DNA of 64,000 bases from Rs1 sp036960485 (GCA_036960485.1 JBALXS010000003.1:57125-121124), one strand, 5' to 3'. Counted from the stretch's first letter, positions 19,062 through 28,532 are shown. Program-made: numbers and translations. The notes: generated by a model not told the origin, from the sequence alone.

Positions 19062-19275
19062 ACAGTTTTTATCCATAGTAGATTTCTTTAGCATACTCCT
19101 TTCTGAAATTTGCTGGCGTCACTATCAAATCCGAAAAGGCAGTATTTTTTACGATATAGATGAACCTTATTAGTTAGTTTAAGATGACCGTTATTACACA
19201 ATGATGACGACCTGTACCAATATTAAACTAGCTAAGTATCTGGTAATCGCTAGCAACTGCTTATAAAAAGGCTTT

Positions 19276-19698
19276 TTACGGGTGTTTGATAACACTTAAG
19301 GTCAATCTAGAAATACAGTTTATGCGCTGTTGCTCATCGCGTATTTTTATTTCCCACACTTGTGTGCTTCGCCCTATATGTAAAGGTGTGGTCGTGGCGG
19401 TAACGATACCTGATCGAACTGCGCGTATATGATTGGCGTTGATCTCTAAGCCAACACAAGCAAAGCCTTCAGGGCAAGCGAGAGTTCCTGCAGTGCTGCC
19501 CAGTGTTTCAGCTAGTGCTACCGATGCGCCTCCATGTAATAATCCCATCGGTTGATGAGTCGTTTGATCAACGGGCATTGTAGCCTCGATAAAATCATCA
19601 CCAATATTGGTAAACTTAATATCCAAATGACGAATTAGGGTGTTTTCACTGATCTTATTTAGCTGCTCTAAATCAATTTGCTTTTTCCATACAGACAC
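19276..19698 (-). CDS. Hotdog-fold acyl-CoA thioesterase, YdiI/EntH-like
   Basis: A 140-residue hotdog thioesterase similar to E. coli YdiI and EntH, which hydrolyse aromatic or DHNA-type acyl-CoA. The MPVDQTTHQPMGLLHGGASVA and ALAETLGS segments contain the HGG loop and catalytic Glu. GTG 19698 is preferred as start: GGGAG lies 7 bp upstream and the protein then begins MSVWKKQIDLEQL, aligning with YdiI. The ATG at 19758 would add 20 residues with no match. Divergent from ubiF; the substrate cannot be decided from sequence. Confidence 0.85.
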   Translation of the reverse strand: MSVWKKQIDLEQLNKISENTLIRHLDIKFTNIGDDFIEATMPVDQTTHQPMGLLHGGASVALAETLGSTAGTLACPEGFACVGLEINANHIRAVRSGIVTATTTPLHIGRSTQVWEIKIRDEQQRINCISRLTLSVIKHP

Positions 19699-19812
19699 TG
19701 CTTTTCTCCCTTGTAAAATCGATATAGAGTTGCTTTTAATAAAGTTTTTGTCAAGCATTGAATCTACAGGTAAAAAGGTGCGTATAATGTTGGCTCATCT
19801 TGGGAGGCATTA

Positions 19813-21066
19813 ATGAAAAATAAATATGATGTGGTTATAGTCGGAGGCTCAATGGTTGGAGCGACTTTAGCTTGTGCGCTGGCTAATACCCAATTACGCA
19901 TAGCATTGATAGAACCTTTTATACCGCAAGATTTTAGTGACGATCAGCCTCATGATTTACGTGTATCAGCTATCAATATTGCCTCAGAAAATATTCTACA
20001 CAATATAGGTGCTTGGCGGGGTGTTGTAAGTCGTCGCAGCTGTGTTTATCGGCGTTTAAAAACCTGGGAATTGAATGAACAGCATGGCGCAACGTTGTTT
20101 GATTGCGCTCACCAAGGCATTGATCATCTAGGTTATATCGTGGAAAATCGCGTTATACAATTAGCTTTACTTGAGCAAATATCACTGGCCGATAATATTA
20201 CATTATTTAATCAAAAAACCACCGCTATTGATTTTAATGCAGGCGCGAGCTTAGTTGAACTCGCCGATGGTCAGCAATTAATTGCCAAATTATTAGTCGG
20301 CGCAGATGGAGGTAATTCAGCGGTGCGCACCGCATCAGGCCTAGGTATTCACAGTTGGGATTACGATCAATCAGCATTGGTGATTAATGTTGAAATGGAC
20401 AGTGAGCAGCAAGATATCACTTGGCAGCAATTTTCACCGCAAGGCCCATTAGCTTTTTTACCTCTCAGTGGGAAAAGTGCATCACTTGTTTGGTATAACA
20501 GCCCAGCGGCCATCAAAACACTGTTAACTTTAGATGATCGTCAGTTTTTAGCAGCAATAATGGCACACTTTCCGTCTACGCTCGGTAAAGTGAATAAAAT
20601 ATTGCACAAAGCTGCATTTCCTTTAAAAAGACAACATGCTCAGCAGTATGTCGCACCAGGAGTCGCATTAATTGGTGATGCTGCACATATGATTCACCCA
20701 TTAGCTGGGCAAGGAGTTAACATTGGATTGCTCGATGCAGCGCAACTAGCTGAATCAATTTTATCAGCACTTGGCAGTGAAATTAGTAGTGCAGATGAGT
20801 ATGCTTTCAGTACAGATAACGATATTAGTTCACTTGCAGTATTAAACGATTATCAAACAAAAAGGCGTAAGCACAATTTATTAGTCATGCAGCTAATGGA
20901 TAGTTTTTATCGCGTATTTAGTAATGACAACCCAGGATTAAAGATCTTAAGAAACATTGGATTAGGGGTTGCTGGTAAATTACCTTTTGCTAAAAATAAA
21001 GTAATGGCACTAGCCATGGGTATGGAAGGCCCGTTGCCCGCATTAGCGCGCAAGCTAGTTAAATAG
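19813..21066 (+). CDS. ubiF: FAD-dependent ubiquinone-synthesis hydroxylase, UbiF type
   Basis: A class A flavoprotein monooxygenase of the UbiH/UbiF/UbiI group. VGGSMVGA near the N-terminus binds FAD, LVGADGGNSAVR is the second FAD motif, and GDAAHMIHPLAGQGVNIG is the third. The YRRLKTWE, LGYIVENRVIQ and TWQQFSPQGP stretches match E. coli UbiF, which hydroxylates C6 of the demethoxyubiquinol ring, better than UbiH or UbiI. It is solitary, not in a ubi operon. Assigning the ring position is inference from resemblance. Confidence 0.85.
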   Translation: MKNKYDVVIVGGSMVGATLACALANTQLRIALIEPFIPQDFSDDQPHDLRVSAINIASENILHNIGAWRGVVSRRSCVYRRLKTWELNEQHGATLFDCAHQGIDHLGYIVENRVIQLALLEQISLADNITLFNQKTTAIDFNAGASLVELADGQQLIAKLLVGADGGNSAVRTASGLGIHSWDYDQSALVINVEMDSEQQDITWQQFSPQGPLAFLPLSGKSASLVWYNSPAAIKTLLTLDDRQFLAAIMAHFPSTLGKVNKILHKAAFPLKRQHAQQYVAPGVALIGDAAHMIHPLAGQGVNIGLLDAAQLAESILSALGSEISSADEYAFSTDNDISSLAVLNDYQTKRRKHNLLVMQLMDSFYRVFSNDNPGLKILRNIGLGVAGKLPFAKNKVMALAMGMEGPLPALARKLVK

Positions 21067-21201
21067 TGGTTCGCTAGCTATTCGATCGGTGTAAAAAGCA
21101 ATAACTTAGCTACGCTTTATAACCCATTACAGTTACAATGCTCGACATCATTTTTCGATAGCCTAATATTTTTCTCTGCACGTTTAAGGGCTAATCATTT
21201 A

Positions 21202-21246
21202 TTAAAGGTCCGCTTATTAAAGGGCCTCTTGTTAAAGGTTCACTAA
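21202..21246 (+). repeat. Three tandem 15-bp repeats before the M16 protease gene
   Basis: Three consecutive 15-bp units each begin TTAAAGG and share a pyrimidine-rich second half (starts 21202, 21217, 21232). The last unit also provides the likely ribosome site of the following gene. They could affect translation or be slippage products. Confidence 0.6.
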
Positions 21247-21249
21247 TTT

Positions 21250-24165
21250 ATGTCTATATCTGAATGCCATAGTAGTTTTGAATTTATTCGCCAACAAAAG
21301 ATTGATTCACTTAATGTCACCATGTTGGAATTTCGCCATAAAGAAACAGGCGCTTTGCACTACCATATCGATGCCGATCAGCAAGAAAATGTTTTCTTAG
21401 TTGCTTTTCGTACCGTGCCAATGGACTCAACGGGCGTGGCTCATGTTTTAGAACATACTGCACTATGCGGTAGCGATAAATACCCAGTACGTGACCCTTT
21501 CTTCATGATGACACGACGTTCATTAAACACCTTCATGAATGCCATGACCAGTTCAGATTGGACTGCATATCCGTTTGCCAGCCAAAACATAAAAGATTAT
21601 TACAACTTATTAGAAGTTTATCTCGATGCCACTTTCCACTCACGTTTAGATCCGTTGGATTTTGCGCAAGAAGGGCATAGAGTTGAGTTTTCTGAAAAGG
21701 GCAATGTTGATTCGAAACTAGAGTACAAAGGCGTTGTATATAACGAAATGAAAGGAGCAATGAGCTCTGTCACATCCACCTTATGGCAAACATTCTCAAA
21801 GCATCTTTTTCCAACGCAAACGTATCACTACAATTCTGGTGGCGATCCTGAATCGATCACCGATTTAAGCTACGAACAACTTAAAGATTTCTACCAAAGC
21901 CACTACCATCCAAGCAATGCTGTGTTCATGACCTTTGGTAATATCCCCGCGGCTGATTTACAACAACGTTTTGAAGAAAACGCCCTAAAAGACTTTTCAA
22001 AATTAGATATCAATATTGTTGTTAATGACGAGAAAAGATACTTCTCACCAGTAAGAGTTGAAGAAGCCTATAACTTGGATGAAGAGAGCATCGATGCGAA
22101 GACTCATCATGTAATGGGCTGGTTATTAGGTCAATCTATTGATTTAAAAGAGCAACTAGAAGCACATTTACTGTCTAGAGTATTGTTAGATAACAGTTCT
22201 TCTCCTTTACTATTGGCCTTGGAATCAAGTGATCTTGGTAAAGCGCCTTCTCCATTATGTGGTTTGGAAGACTCTAATCGTGAAATGACCTTTATGTGTG
22301 GATTAGAGGGATCAGAGCCTGAGCAAGCAGCTGCATTTGAAAAAATGGTATTTGATGTACTCGAGCAAGTAGAGCGTGATGGTGTTTCCCAAGAGATAGT
22401 AGAAGCGCAATTACACCAGTTAGAATTGGGTCAGCGAGAAATCAGCGGTGACGGCTATCCGTATGGTTTAAACCTGATTATGGCGTCTATCTCCAGTGCA
22501 GTGCACCGCGGTGATCCTATTGCGCTGCTCAATTTAGATCCCATTTTAGAAGAGCTACGTGAATCGATTAAAGATCCACAATTTATCCCTCAGCTTATTC
22601 GCAAGTTATTGTTAGATAATGCGCATTACGTGCGCTTAACCATGCGCCCAGATCAGCAAATAGCAAAGCGTAAAGCCGCTGCTGATGATATTAAACTCGC
22701 GCAAATGCACGCGCAAATGACGGCGGATGAACGCCAAGAAATAATCGAACTTGCCGCAGCACTTGAGCAACGCCAAGCACAGATTGATGATGAAAGCGTG
22801 TTACCACAAGTGACTTTAGCGGATGTACCTAGTGCGCAATTTATTGCACAAGGTGAAACATTAGCTATCGCCGATCAGCCAATAGATTGGTATGGCCAAG
22901 GTACAAACGGCTTAGTTTATCAGCAAGTTATTTCGCAACTGCCTAACTTTGATGCATCTGAATTACAATTATTACCACTATTTAGCTTATGCATGAGTGA
23001 GTTAGGTTGTGCAGGGCGCAGTTATCAAGAAAATCAACAATACTTAGCACAAGTGACGGGTGGCGTAAGTGCTTTTTCATCTATTCGTGCATCACTAAGC
23101 GATGAGCAGCAAGTCAGTGGCTATTTTATTGTTTCAGGTAAAGGCTTAAGTGCCAATCAAGATGCGCTATTAGCACTGGTGAAAGAAACTTTACTAGAAA
23201 GTCGTTTTGATGAACTACCAAGAATTAGAGAGTTAGTTGCCCAGCAGCGTAGCCGTAAAGAGCAGAGCATCACCGGTAGTGGCCATAGCTTAGCGATGAT
23301 GGCGGCAAGTGCCGAATTAGCACCAAGTGCTTTGTTATCTCACCAAACTCGCGGTTTGGCGAGCATAGCAGCTATTAAGTTGTTGGATGATAGCTTAGAC
23401 GATGATCAAGCGTTGGCTGATTTGGCAGATAAACTTACTGCAATGCACAAAAAGTTAGTTAAAACCGCAAGACGTTTCTTAGTGGTCGCAGAGCCTGAAT
23501 TAAAAGACTCTTTATTAGTGCAAATGCAAAATCATTGGCAACAAGGCGCAAGCGAAGATAAAGCAAACTTTAGCCTAACGCCGACTAGAGCCAATGTTAA
23601 GCAGCTTTGGGTCACTAGCACTCAAGTGAACTTTTGTGCTAAAGCTTACGCAACCGTTAGTGTAGATCATGCAGATGCGGCGGCGTTAAGTGTGCTTGGC
23701 GATTTCTTACGTAATGGCTTTTTACATCGTGCTATACGTGAGCAAGGTGGAGCATATGGTTCTGGCGCTGGACAAGATAGCGGCGATGCTGTTTTCCGTT
23801 TTTTCTCGTATCGTGATCCACGCCTTGAAGAAACTTTAAATGACTTTGATGCCTCGCTTACTTGGCTCGCGGAAACGGTTCATGAGGATAGCAAGCTAAC
23901 AGAAGCGATTCTGGGTGTTGTAAGCTCTATTGATAAGCCAGCCTCTCCCGCAGGGGAAGCAAAGCAAGCTTATCATTCGGCGTTGTTTGGCCGTAGTGCA
24001 CAGCAGCGTAAAGCGTTCAGAGCTAAAATTTTGCAAGTGACTATTGCCGATTTACAAGCGGTAGCAAAAAGATACTTACAACCAGAAAATGCAAGTGTAG
24101 CAGTCGTTACCAATGCTGAGTCAGCCGCTGCATTAGCGGGTGATTACGCTGTTATAACGCTTTAA
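21250..24165 (+). CDS. Insulinase-type M16C metallopeptidase (PreP/Cym1-like)
   Basis: A 971-residue zinc protease that forms a chamber from four M16 domains and degrades peptides. The inverted zinc motif HVLEH is at residues 65-69 and the distal Glu166 lies in YNEMKGAMSS. The TALCGSDKYPVRDPFF stretch and the C-terminal IREQGGAYGSGA region are typical of M16C. There is no signal peptide, so it should be cytosolic. Bacterial members are thought to recycle targeting or other peptides; the physiological substrate is unknown. Confidence 0.88.
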   Translation: MSISECHSSFEFIRQQKIDSLNVTMLEFRHKETGALHYHIDADQQENVFLVAFRTVPMDSTGVAHVLEHTALCGSDKYPVRDPFFMMTRRSLNTFMNAMTSSDWTAYPFASQNIKDYYNLLEVYLDATFHSRLDPLDFAQEGHRVEFSEKGNVDSKLEYKGVVYNEMKGAMSSVTSTLWQTFSKHLFPTQTYHYNSGGDPESITDLSYEQLKDFYQSHYHPSNAVFMTFGNIPAADLQQRFEENALKDFSKLDINIVVNDEKRYFSPVRVEEAYNLDEESIDAKTHHVMGWLLGQSIDLKEQLEAHLLSRVLLDNSSSPLLLALESSDLGKAPSPLCGLEDSNREMTFMCGLEGSEPEQAAAFEKMVFDVLEQVERDGVSQEIVEAQLHQLELGQREISGDGYPYGLNLIMASISSAVHRGDPIALLNLDPILEELRESIKDPQFIPQLIRKLLLDNAHYVRLTMRPDQQIAKRKAAADDIKLAQMHAQMTADERQEIIELAAALEQRQAQIDDESVLPQVTLADVPSAQFIAQGETLAIADQPIDWYGQGTNGLVYQQVISQLPNFDASELQLLPLFSLCMSELGCAGRSYQENQQYLAQVTGGVSAFSSIRASLSDEQQVSGYFIVSGKGLSANQDALLALVKETLLESRFDELPRIRELVAQQRSRKEQSITGSGHSLAMMAASAELAPSALLSHQTRGLASIAAIKLLDDSLDDDQALADLADKLTAMHKKLVKTARRFLVVAEPELKDSLLVQMQNHWQQGASEDKANFSLTPTRANVKQLWVTSTQVNFCAKAYATVSVDHADAAALSVLGDFLRNGFLHRAIREQGGAYGSGAGQDSGDAVFRFFSYRDPRLEETLNDFDASLTWLAETVHEDSKLTEAILGVVSSIDKPASPAGEAKQAYHSALFGRSAQQRKAFRAKILQVTIADLQAVAKRYLQPENASVAVVTNAESAAALAGDYAVITL

Positions 24166-24409
24166 AGCAACGGCTTTAGAAAGATGGTTTGCAGCCTTTT
24201 TTGGTAAGAAACCTTTCTATAAACACTATTTTTATAAAGAGTGTTTATATGAGAGGCTTTATTAAAGGTGTAAACCATTTCTATTGTAGTAAAAAAGCAC
24301 AGATAGTAGCAGCCCACATCTATAAATAAGGTAGATTACAATCGAGACAACGCTAAAACCTCATCAGTTTTTTACAACTAATGGGCCATTTCTAATTATC
24401 TTATCTGAG

Positions 24410-25207
24410 TTGTTTTTAATTATCTCCGGCATGATTATTAAGCATTTGTCAGATGAAGTGCCGACTGGGCAAATTATGTTGTTTCGCAATGCCTTTGCAT
24501 TGTTAATACTGACACCCTGGCTGGTAAGTGCCGGCTTTAGTGTGCTTAAGACCCCCTTACTGAAGTTTCATTTTTTGCGTGCTGCTTTAGGTGTTTCAGC
24601 AATGGGTTGCTTATATTATGCATGGGGGCACTTGCCTTTAGCGCAATCAGCATTATTAAAGCAAACCTCACCGTTTTTTATTCCTGTTATTGCTTTTTTT
24701 TGGTTGCAAGAAAAAATAGCCAAGAGAGTTGTTGCTGCAATATTTGTAGGGTTTAGTGGAGTTTACTTCATACTAAACCCCGAAGAAGGCGTTATAAATC
24801 AAGTGGTACTGCTAGCCTTGTTAGGAGCCGTTATCGGAGCTTTCGCCAAGGTAACTATTCGCAAATTAGGTAAAACAGAAAACTCGAAGCTCATTGTGTT
24901 TTACTTTTCACTATTCGCTACTTTGCTTTCTATAATACCGGCATATTTTAGTTGGCAAGCCATTACAATCACAAACCTTGGCTATTTATTTGTATTGGCG
25001 GTGGCTTCTACCATTGCGCAGTTACTGCTCAGTAAAGCCTATAGGATGACTAAAGCTGGAGTGCTAGCACCTTTTACTTACAGCTCGGTATTTTATGCTG
25101 CGGTTTTAGGCTGGGTATTTTTTGCAGAAGCGATTGCACTGCAAACAATGATCGGCATTACACTTATTTGCAGTGCGGGTTTATTAACCCTAAAAGCAGA
25201 TAAATAA
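24410..25207 (+). CDS. DMT/EamA family transporter, unusual start
   Basis: A ten-span drug/metabolite transporter with two EamA repeats; the first covers roughly 1-120, the second about 130-265. The only canonical start upstream of the body is TTG 24410, but it falls inside the first membrane helix and lacks a ribosome site. The frame is open back to 24335 and encodes the rest of that helix (GPFLIILSELFLIISG). An AAGG at 24328-24331 stands 9 bp before an ATC codon at 24341, so a rare start codon is possible. The substrate is unknown. Confidence 0.75.
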   Translation: MFLIISGMIIKHLSDEVPTGQIMLFRNAFALLILTPWLVSAGFSVLKTPLLKFHFLRAALGVSAMGCLYYAWGHLPLAQSALLKQTSPFFIPVIAFFWLQEKIAKRVVAAIFVGFSGVYFILNPEEGVINQVVLLALLGAVIGAFAKVTIRKLGKTENSKLIVFYFSLFATLLSIIPAYFSWQAITITNLGYLFVLAVASTIAQLLLSKAYRMTKAGVLAPFTYSSVFYAAVLGWVFFAEAIALQTMIGITLICSAGLLTLKADK

Positions 25208-25284
25208 TACTAACAAGCGTTTTGCTTAAAGAGCGTTTTAACCATTGCGTAAAGCACCTTCACAACACTATTTTATTTCGAAAA

Positions 25285-25437
25285 CATTGCTGTCCGGTTA
25301 AAAAATGTAAGCTCTCTCACTCATTGGTTTGTGGCTTTCTATCATGATTAAATTGATATTTTTTAGCTAAATAGTATTTGTCGTTGACGTAAAATCAATG
25401 AATTAGAGAACAACAAAAATTAAACCGGACACTAATG
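25285..25437. mobile_element. 153-bp MITE-like element with terminal inverted repeats and 9-bp target duplication
   Basis: The two ends are inverted copies of about 18 bp, CATTGCTGTCCGGTTAAA at the left and CATTAGTGTCCGGTTTAA read inward from the right, agreeing at 15 of 18 positions. The flanks are TTTCGAAAA (25276-25284) and TTTCCAAAA (25438-25446), an 8 of 9 target duplication. There is no coding capacity. The right half recurs at 30995-31058. It ends 30 bp before the slyD start, so it probably sits in that gene's promoter region. Confidence 0.65.
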
Positions 25438-25467
25438 TTTCCAAAAGATAAAGATTAAGGATAACTA

Positions 25468-25950
25468 ATGAAAATAACTAATGATTGCGTTGTACAGTTT
25501 AACTACGTACTAACAGATACCGATGGCAACATGCTTGAGCAAAGTGATGAAGGCAAGCCTATCGCTTATCTGCAAGGCCATAATAATATGCTCGCGGGCA
25601 TTGAAAATGCATTAGAAGGGCATGAAGAAGGCGCAGCGGTTAACATAACCCTAAGTCCTGAAGATGGTTATGGGCTAGTGCGTGATGATGCTGAAATGAA
25701 AGTACCTGTTAAACACTTACAAGGCGCTAAAAAATGGCGTCCGGGTATGATTGCAACTGTTAATTCTGAGAAAGGGCAGCACCAAGTCACTATCATTAAA
25801 ATGGGTCGTTTTATGGCAACGGTTGATAGCAACCATCCATTTGCTGGCAAAACACTCACATTTGACATGCAAGTCATTAATGTACGTGAAGCGACAACAA
25901 GCGAGCTAACACACAAGCATGCCCATGGCGATGGCGGTCACCAGCACTAA
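25468..25950 (+). CDS. slyD: FKBP-type peptidyl-prolyl isomerase SlyD
   Basis: A two-domain prolyl isomerase and chaperone. The FKBP half contains PIAYLQGHNNMLAGIENAL and PEDGYG, interrupted by the insert-in-flap chaperone domain at about 70-120. The C-terminal tail HKHAHGDGGHQH is a short histidine metal-binding tail, less extensive than in E. coli SlyD, which delivers nickel to hydrogenases. 160 residues. AAGGATAACTA lies before the ATG. The MITE-like element lies directly upstream. Confidence 0.92.
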   Translation: MKITNDCVVQFNYVLTDTDGNMLEQSDEGKPIAYLQGHNNMLAGIENALEGHEEGAAVNITLSPEDGYGLVRDDAEMKVPVKHLQGAKKWRPGMIATVNSEKGQHQVTIIKMGRFMATVDSNHPFAGKTLTFDMQVINVREATTSELTHKHAHGDGGHQH

Positions 25951-26030
25951 CCGCGGTTTTCAAACTCAATCCATCAAGCAAGTGTTTCTAGTAAGCGCTT
26001 TAGAAACAGATTATACAAATAGGTTTAAGC

Positions 26031-27170
26031 ATGCCCACGCCGTTAGAGTTATATCAACAAGATATTGAAACAAAGGGTTTTAAAGAGGATGAGCATCAAG
26101 CATTCGCTATTAAAGCATTGCATCAATTGTATCTAGATATAATGGCTGAAAAAACAACTGCAGCTTCCAGCGTTTACCTATGGGGAAAAGTAGGGCGTGG
26201 CAAAACCTATTTGATGGATTGCTTTTTTCGAGCATTGGGAACGCGGGTAAAAAGATTACACTATTACCGCTTTATGCAGTACCTACATGCACGGCTAAAA
26301 GCCCATCAAGGGCAGCCAGATCCCTTAACATTAGTGGCGAAAGACTTATTAAAAGAGCATAAAATTCTCTGCCTAGACGAGTTTTTTGTTGCTGACATTG
26401 GCGATGCCATGTTGTTGGGGCGCTTAATGCAAGTGCTGTTCGAGCAAGGTTTAATTTTAGTCACCACCTCTAACGTTGAGCCTTGCCAATTGTACAAAGA
26501 AGGCCTACAGCGCGATAGGTTTTTACCCGCTATAAAAATGTTAGAAAGCCATTTGCAGATAGTTGCCATGCAAGGGCGTGAAGATCATCGTTTGGCAAAA
26601 TCCCAAGGCTTTAAGCATTATTTTGTGCAGCAATCCCACGATGAAATAGACAGCAGCGTGCTTAAGCGTTTTACTGATGATGTTGAGCAGCAGCACAATT
26701 TGTTAGAAGTAGCAGGTAAGCCAAACATTGAGCGTAATCTCACTTTGCAAATCGAGTCGCGCCCCGTTGCGTGTCTTGCACGTTACAATGACTTATATTG
26801 TTTTAGTTTTGAACAGTTATTCATAGGACCAAGAAGCGTTAACGATTATATTGCGCTTTCAAAAATTGCCCAGCGCCTTTATTTAATCAATGTGCCACAA
26901 CTTGGTGGAGCCTTACTTGAACGCAAAGTAGCAAGAGGCACTGAAGATACTTATAACATCAATCAAAGAGTCGCTGACAGGCCTTTCATAGTAGCAAAAG
27001 GCGATGATGAAGCGCGCCGCTTTATTAGTTTTGTCGATGAAATGTATGATCAAGGAAAGTTAATTGTGATCGGTGCACAAGTACCCTTAGCAACGCTCTA
27101 TTTAGGTGGGCGAGTTGTTTTTGAATTTGCAAGAACCAGCAGTCGAATTATTGAAATGCAAAGTATGTAA
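26031..27170 (+). CDS. zapE: Cell division ATPase ZapE (AFG1 family)
   Basis: A P-loop ATPase that associates with the Z ring during late division and under oxygen-limited growth in E. coli. Walker A WGKVGRGKTYLMD is at 51-63 and Walker B ILCLDEFFV at about 112-120, with TTSNVEP as sensor 1 and the GPRSVNDYIALS region downstream. The 379 residues match the family. It stands alone between slyD and an amino acid binding protein gene. Confidence 0.92.
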   Translation: MPTPLELYQQDIETKGFKEDEHQAFAIKALHQLYLDIMAEKTTAASSVYLWGKVGRGKTYLMDCFFRALGTRVKRLHYYRFMQYLHARLKAHQGQPDPLTLVAKDLLKEHKILCLDEFFVADIGDAMLLGRLMQVLFEQGLILVTTSNVEPCQLYKEGLQRDRFLPAIKMLESHLQIVAMQGREDHRLAKSQGFKHYFVQQSHDEIDSSVLKRFTDDVEQQHNLLEVAGKPNIERNLTLQIESRPVACLARYNDLYCFSFEQLFIGPRSVNDYIALSKIAQRLYLINVPQLGGALLERKVARGTEDTYNINQRVADRPFIVAKGDDEARRFISFVDEMYDQGKLIVIGAQVPLATLYLGGRVVFEFARTSSRIIEMQSM

Positions 27171-27222
27171 GCTGTAAAAGTATCCAAATATCCTCGCTTG
27201 ATTTGATATCTTGCTTATTAAC

Positions 27223-27289
27223 AGCAAGTCACTCTCCTTTAGCTAGCCTTTTTAATGTCATTGTTATTTAAAGTAGAGCAAGTCACTCT
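27223..27289 (+). repeat. Pair of 13-bp direct repeats
   Basis: AGCAAGTCACTCT occurs exactly at 27223-27235 and 27277-27289, 54 bp apart start to start, in the non-coding DNA between zapE and the binding-protein gene. They could be two binding sites for one regulator. Confidence 0.5.
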
Positions 27290-27337
27290 ATTATAGTTAT
27301 CGCTAAATAACTTTAAAATGTTATTATTTTCTATTAT

Positions 27338-27353
27338 GTTCATTTAAATGAAC
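27338..27353. promoter_or_regulatory. Perfect 16-bp palindrome upstream of the amino-acid binding protein gene
   Basis: GTTCATTTAAATGAAC is a perfect palindrome, 125 bp before the ATG at 27479, in an AT-rich 308-bp intergenic region. A dimeric repressor or activator site is plausible; no specific regulator can be named. Confidence 0.5.
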
Positions 27354-27478
27354 CACATATAAACTAAATGTAATTATTATTTCATTTATTTTCGTTTATG
27401 TAGACTTCTAGGGCATTACCTTTTATGGTTAGAGGCTACATTGAAATATCTTATTGAAAAACAAGGGAATAACAATAA

Positions 27479-28495
27479 ATGAAAAAGATTTTATCTACTG
27501 CAATCGCATTAGCGGCTATTTCATCAGCAACAGTATCTGCAGGTACTTTAGAAAACGTCAAAGAACGTGGCGTATTAAAGTGCGGTGTATCTCTTGGTTT
27601 AGCAGGCTTTTCTGTACCTGACGATGCAGGTATGTGGAAGGGGCTAGACGTAGATTACTGTCGTGCAATTGCCACTGCAGTATTAGGGGATCCGGCTAAA
27701 GTTGAGTTTGTACCGCTTTCATCTAAAGTACGTTTAGAAGTATTAAAATCCGGTGAAATTGATGTGCTTTCTCGTACTACAACCTGGACATTTACCCGTG
27801 ATACTAGTTTAGGTCTTAACTTTGCAGGTGTTAACTATTATGACGGCCAAGGCTTCATGGTACCAACAGCACTAGGTGTTACTTCTGCTAAAGAGTTAGA
27901 TGGCGCGTCAGTTTGTGTACAAACAGGTAGTACAACAGAATTAAACCTAGCTGAATACTTCAAGTTAAACGGTATGAGCTATGAATCAGTACCGATCGAA
28001 TCACCTGCTGAAGCACGCCAAAACTACATTGCTGGTCGTTGTGATGTATACACCACTGATGCTTCTGGTTTAGCTGCACAGCGCTCAGTATTTCAAACAC
28101 CAGCTGATCACTTGATCTTACCAGAAATCATCTCTAAAGAGCCTTTAGGCCCAGTGGTACGCCACGGTGATGATCAATGGTTCGATATTGTTAAGTGGAC
28201 TCACAATGTATTGTTGTCTGCTGAAGAAATGAACATTACTTCTAAAAACTTAGATGAACGCGGCGCAAATAAAAATGATCCAGCTGCGCAGGCTCTTTTA
28301 GGTGAAGGTAATGCAAAGTTAGGCTTAATGTTGGGCTTAGAGAAAAAATGGGCTTATAACATTATCAAAAATGTTGGTAACTATAGCGAGATTTTCGAGC
28401 GTAACGTTGGTAAAGAAACTCCGCTTAAATTAGAGCGTGGCTTAAATGCTTTATGGACCCAAGGTGGCATTCAGTACTCACCGCCAGTAAAGTAG
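27479..28495 (+). CDS. aapJ: General L-amino acid ABC transporter substrate-binding protein, AapJ-like
   Basis: A periplasmic type 2 solute-binding protein. Residues 1-21 are a signal peptide ending ATVSA. GTLENVKERGVLKCGV, VDYCRAIA, LSRTTTWTFTRDTSLG and NYYDGQGFMV match AapJ of rhizobial broad-specificity L-amino acid transporters. Its aapQMP permease and ATPase partners are not adjacent, so this is an orphan receptor gene here, with a terminator right after it. It may feed a transporter encoded elsewhere. Upstream lie a palindrome and direct repeats. Confidence 0.88.
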   Translation: MKKILSTAIALAAISSATVSAGTLENVKERGVLKCGVSLGLAGFSVPDDAGMWKGLDVDYCRAIATAVLGDPAKVEFVPLSSKVRLEVLKSGEIDVLSRTTTWTFTRDTSLGLNFAGVNYYDGQGFMVPTALGVTSAKELDGASVCVQTGSTTELNLAEYFKLNGMSYESVPIESPAEARQNYIAGRCDVYTTDASGLAAQRSVFQTPADHLILPEIISKEPLGPVVRHGDDQWFDIVKWTHNVLLSAEEMNITSKNLDERGANKNDPAAQALLGEGNAKLGLMLGLEKKWAYNIIKNVGNYSEIFERNVGKETPLKLERGLNALWTQGGIQYSPPVK

Positions 28496-28532
28496 TCTCT
28501 TGAATAAATTCTTGAGTAAATAGTCTCATACT

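Noticed and set aside
24219..24248. Hairpin ATAAACACT/AGTGTTTAT after the M16 gene, considered as a terminator
   Set aside because: The stem is AT-rich, the loop is 12 nt and no T tract follows; too weak to call.
24166..24334. Alternative longer DMT protein starting before 24335
   Set aside because: An in-frame TAG at 24332-24334 ends the open frame upstream, so no earlier start is possible without a frameshift.
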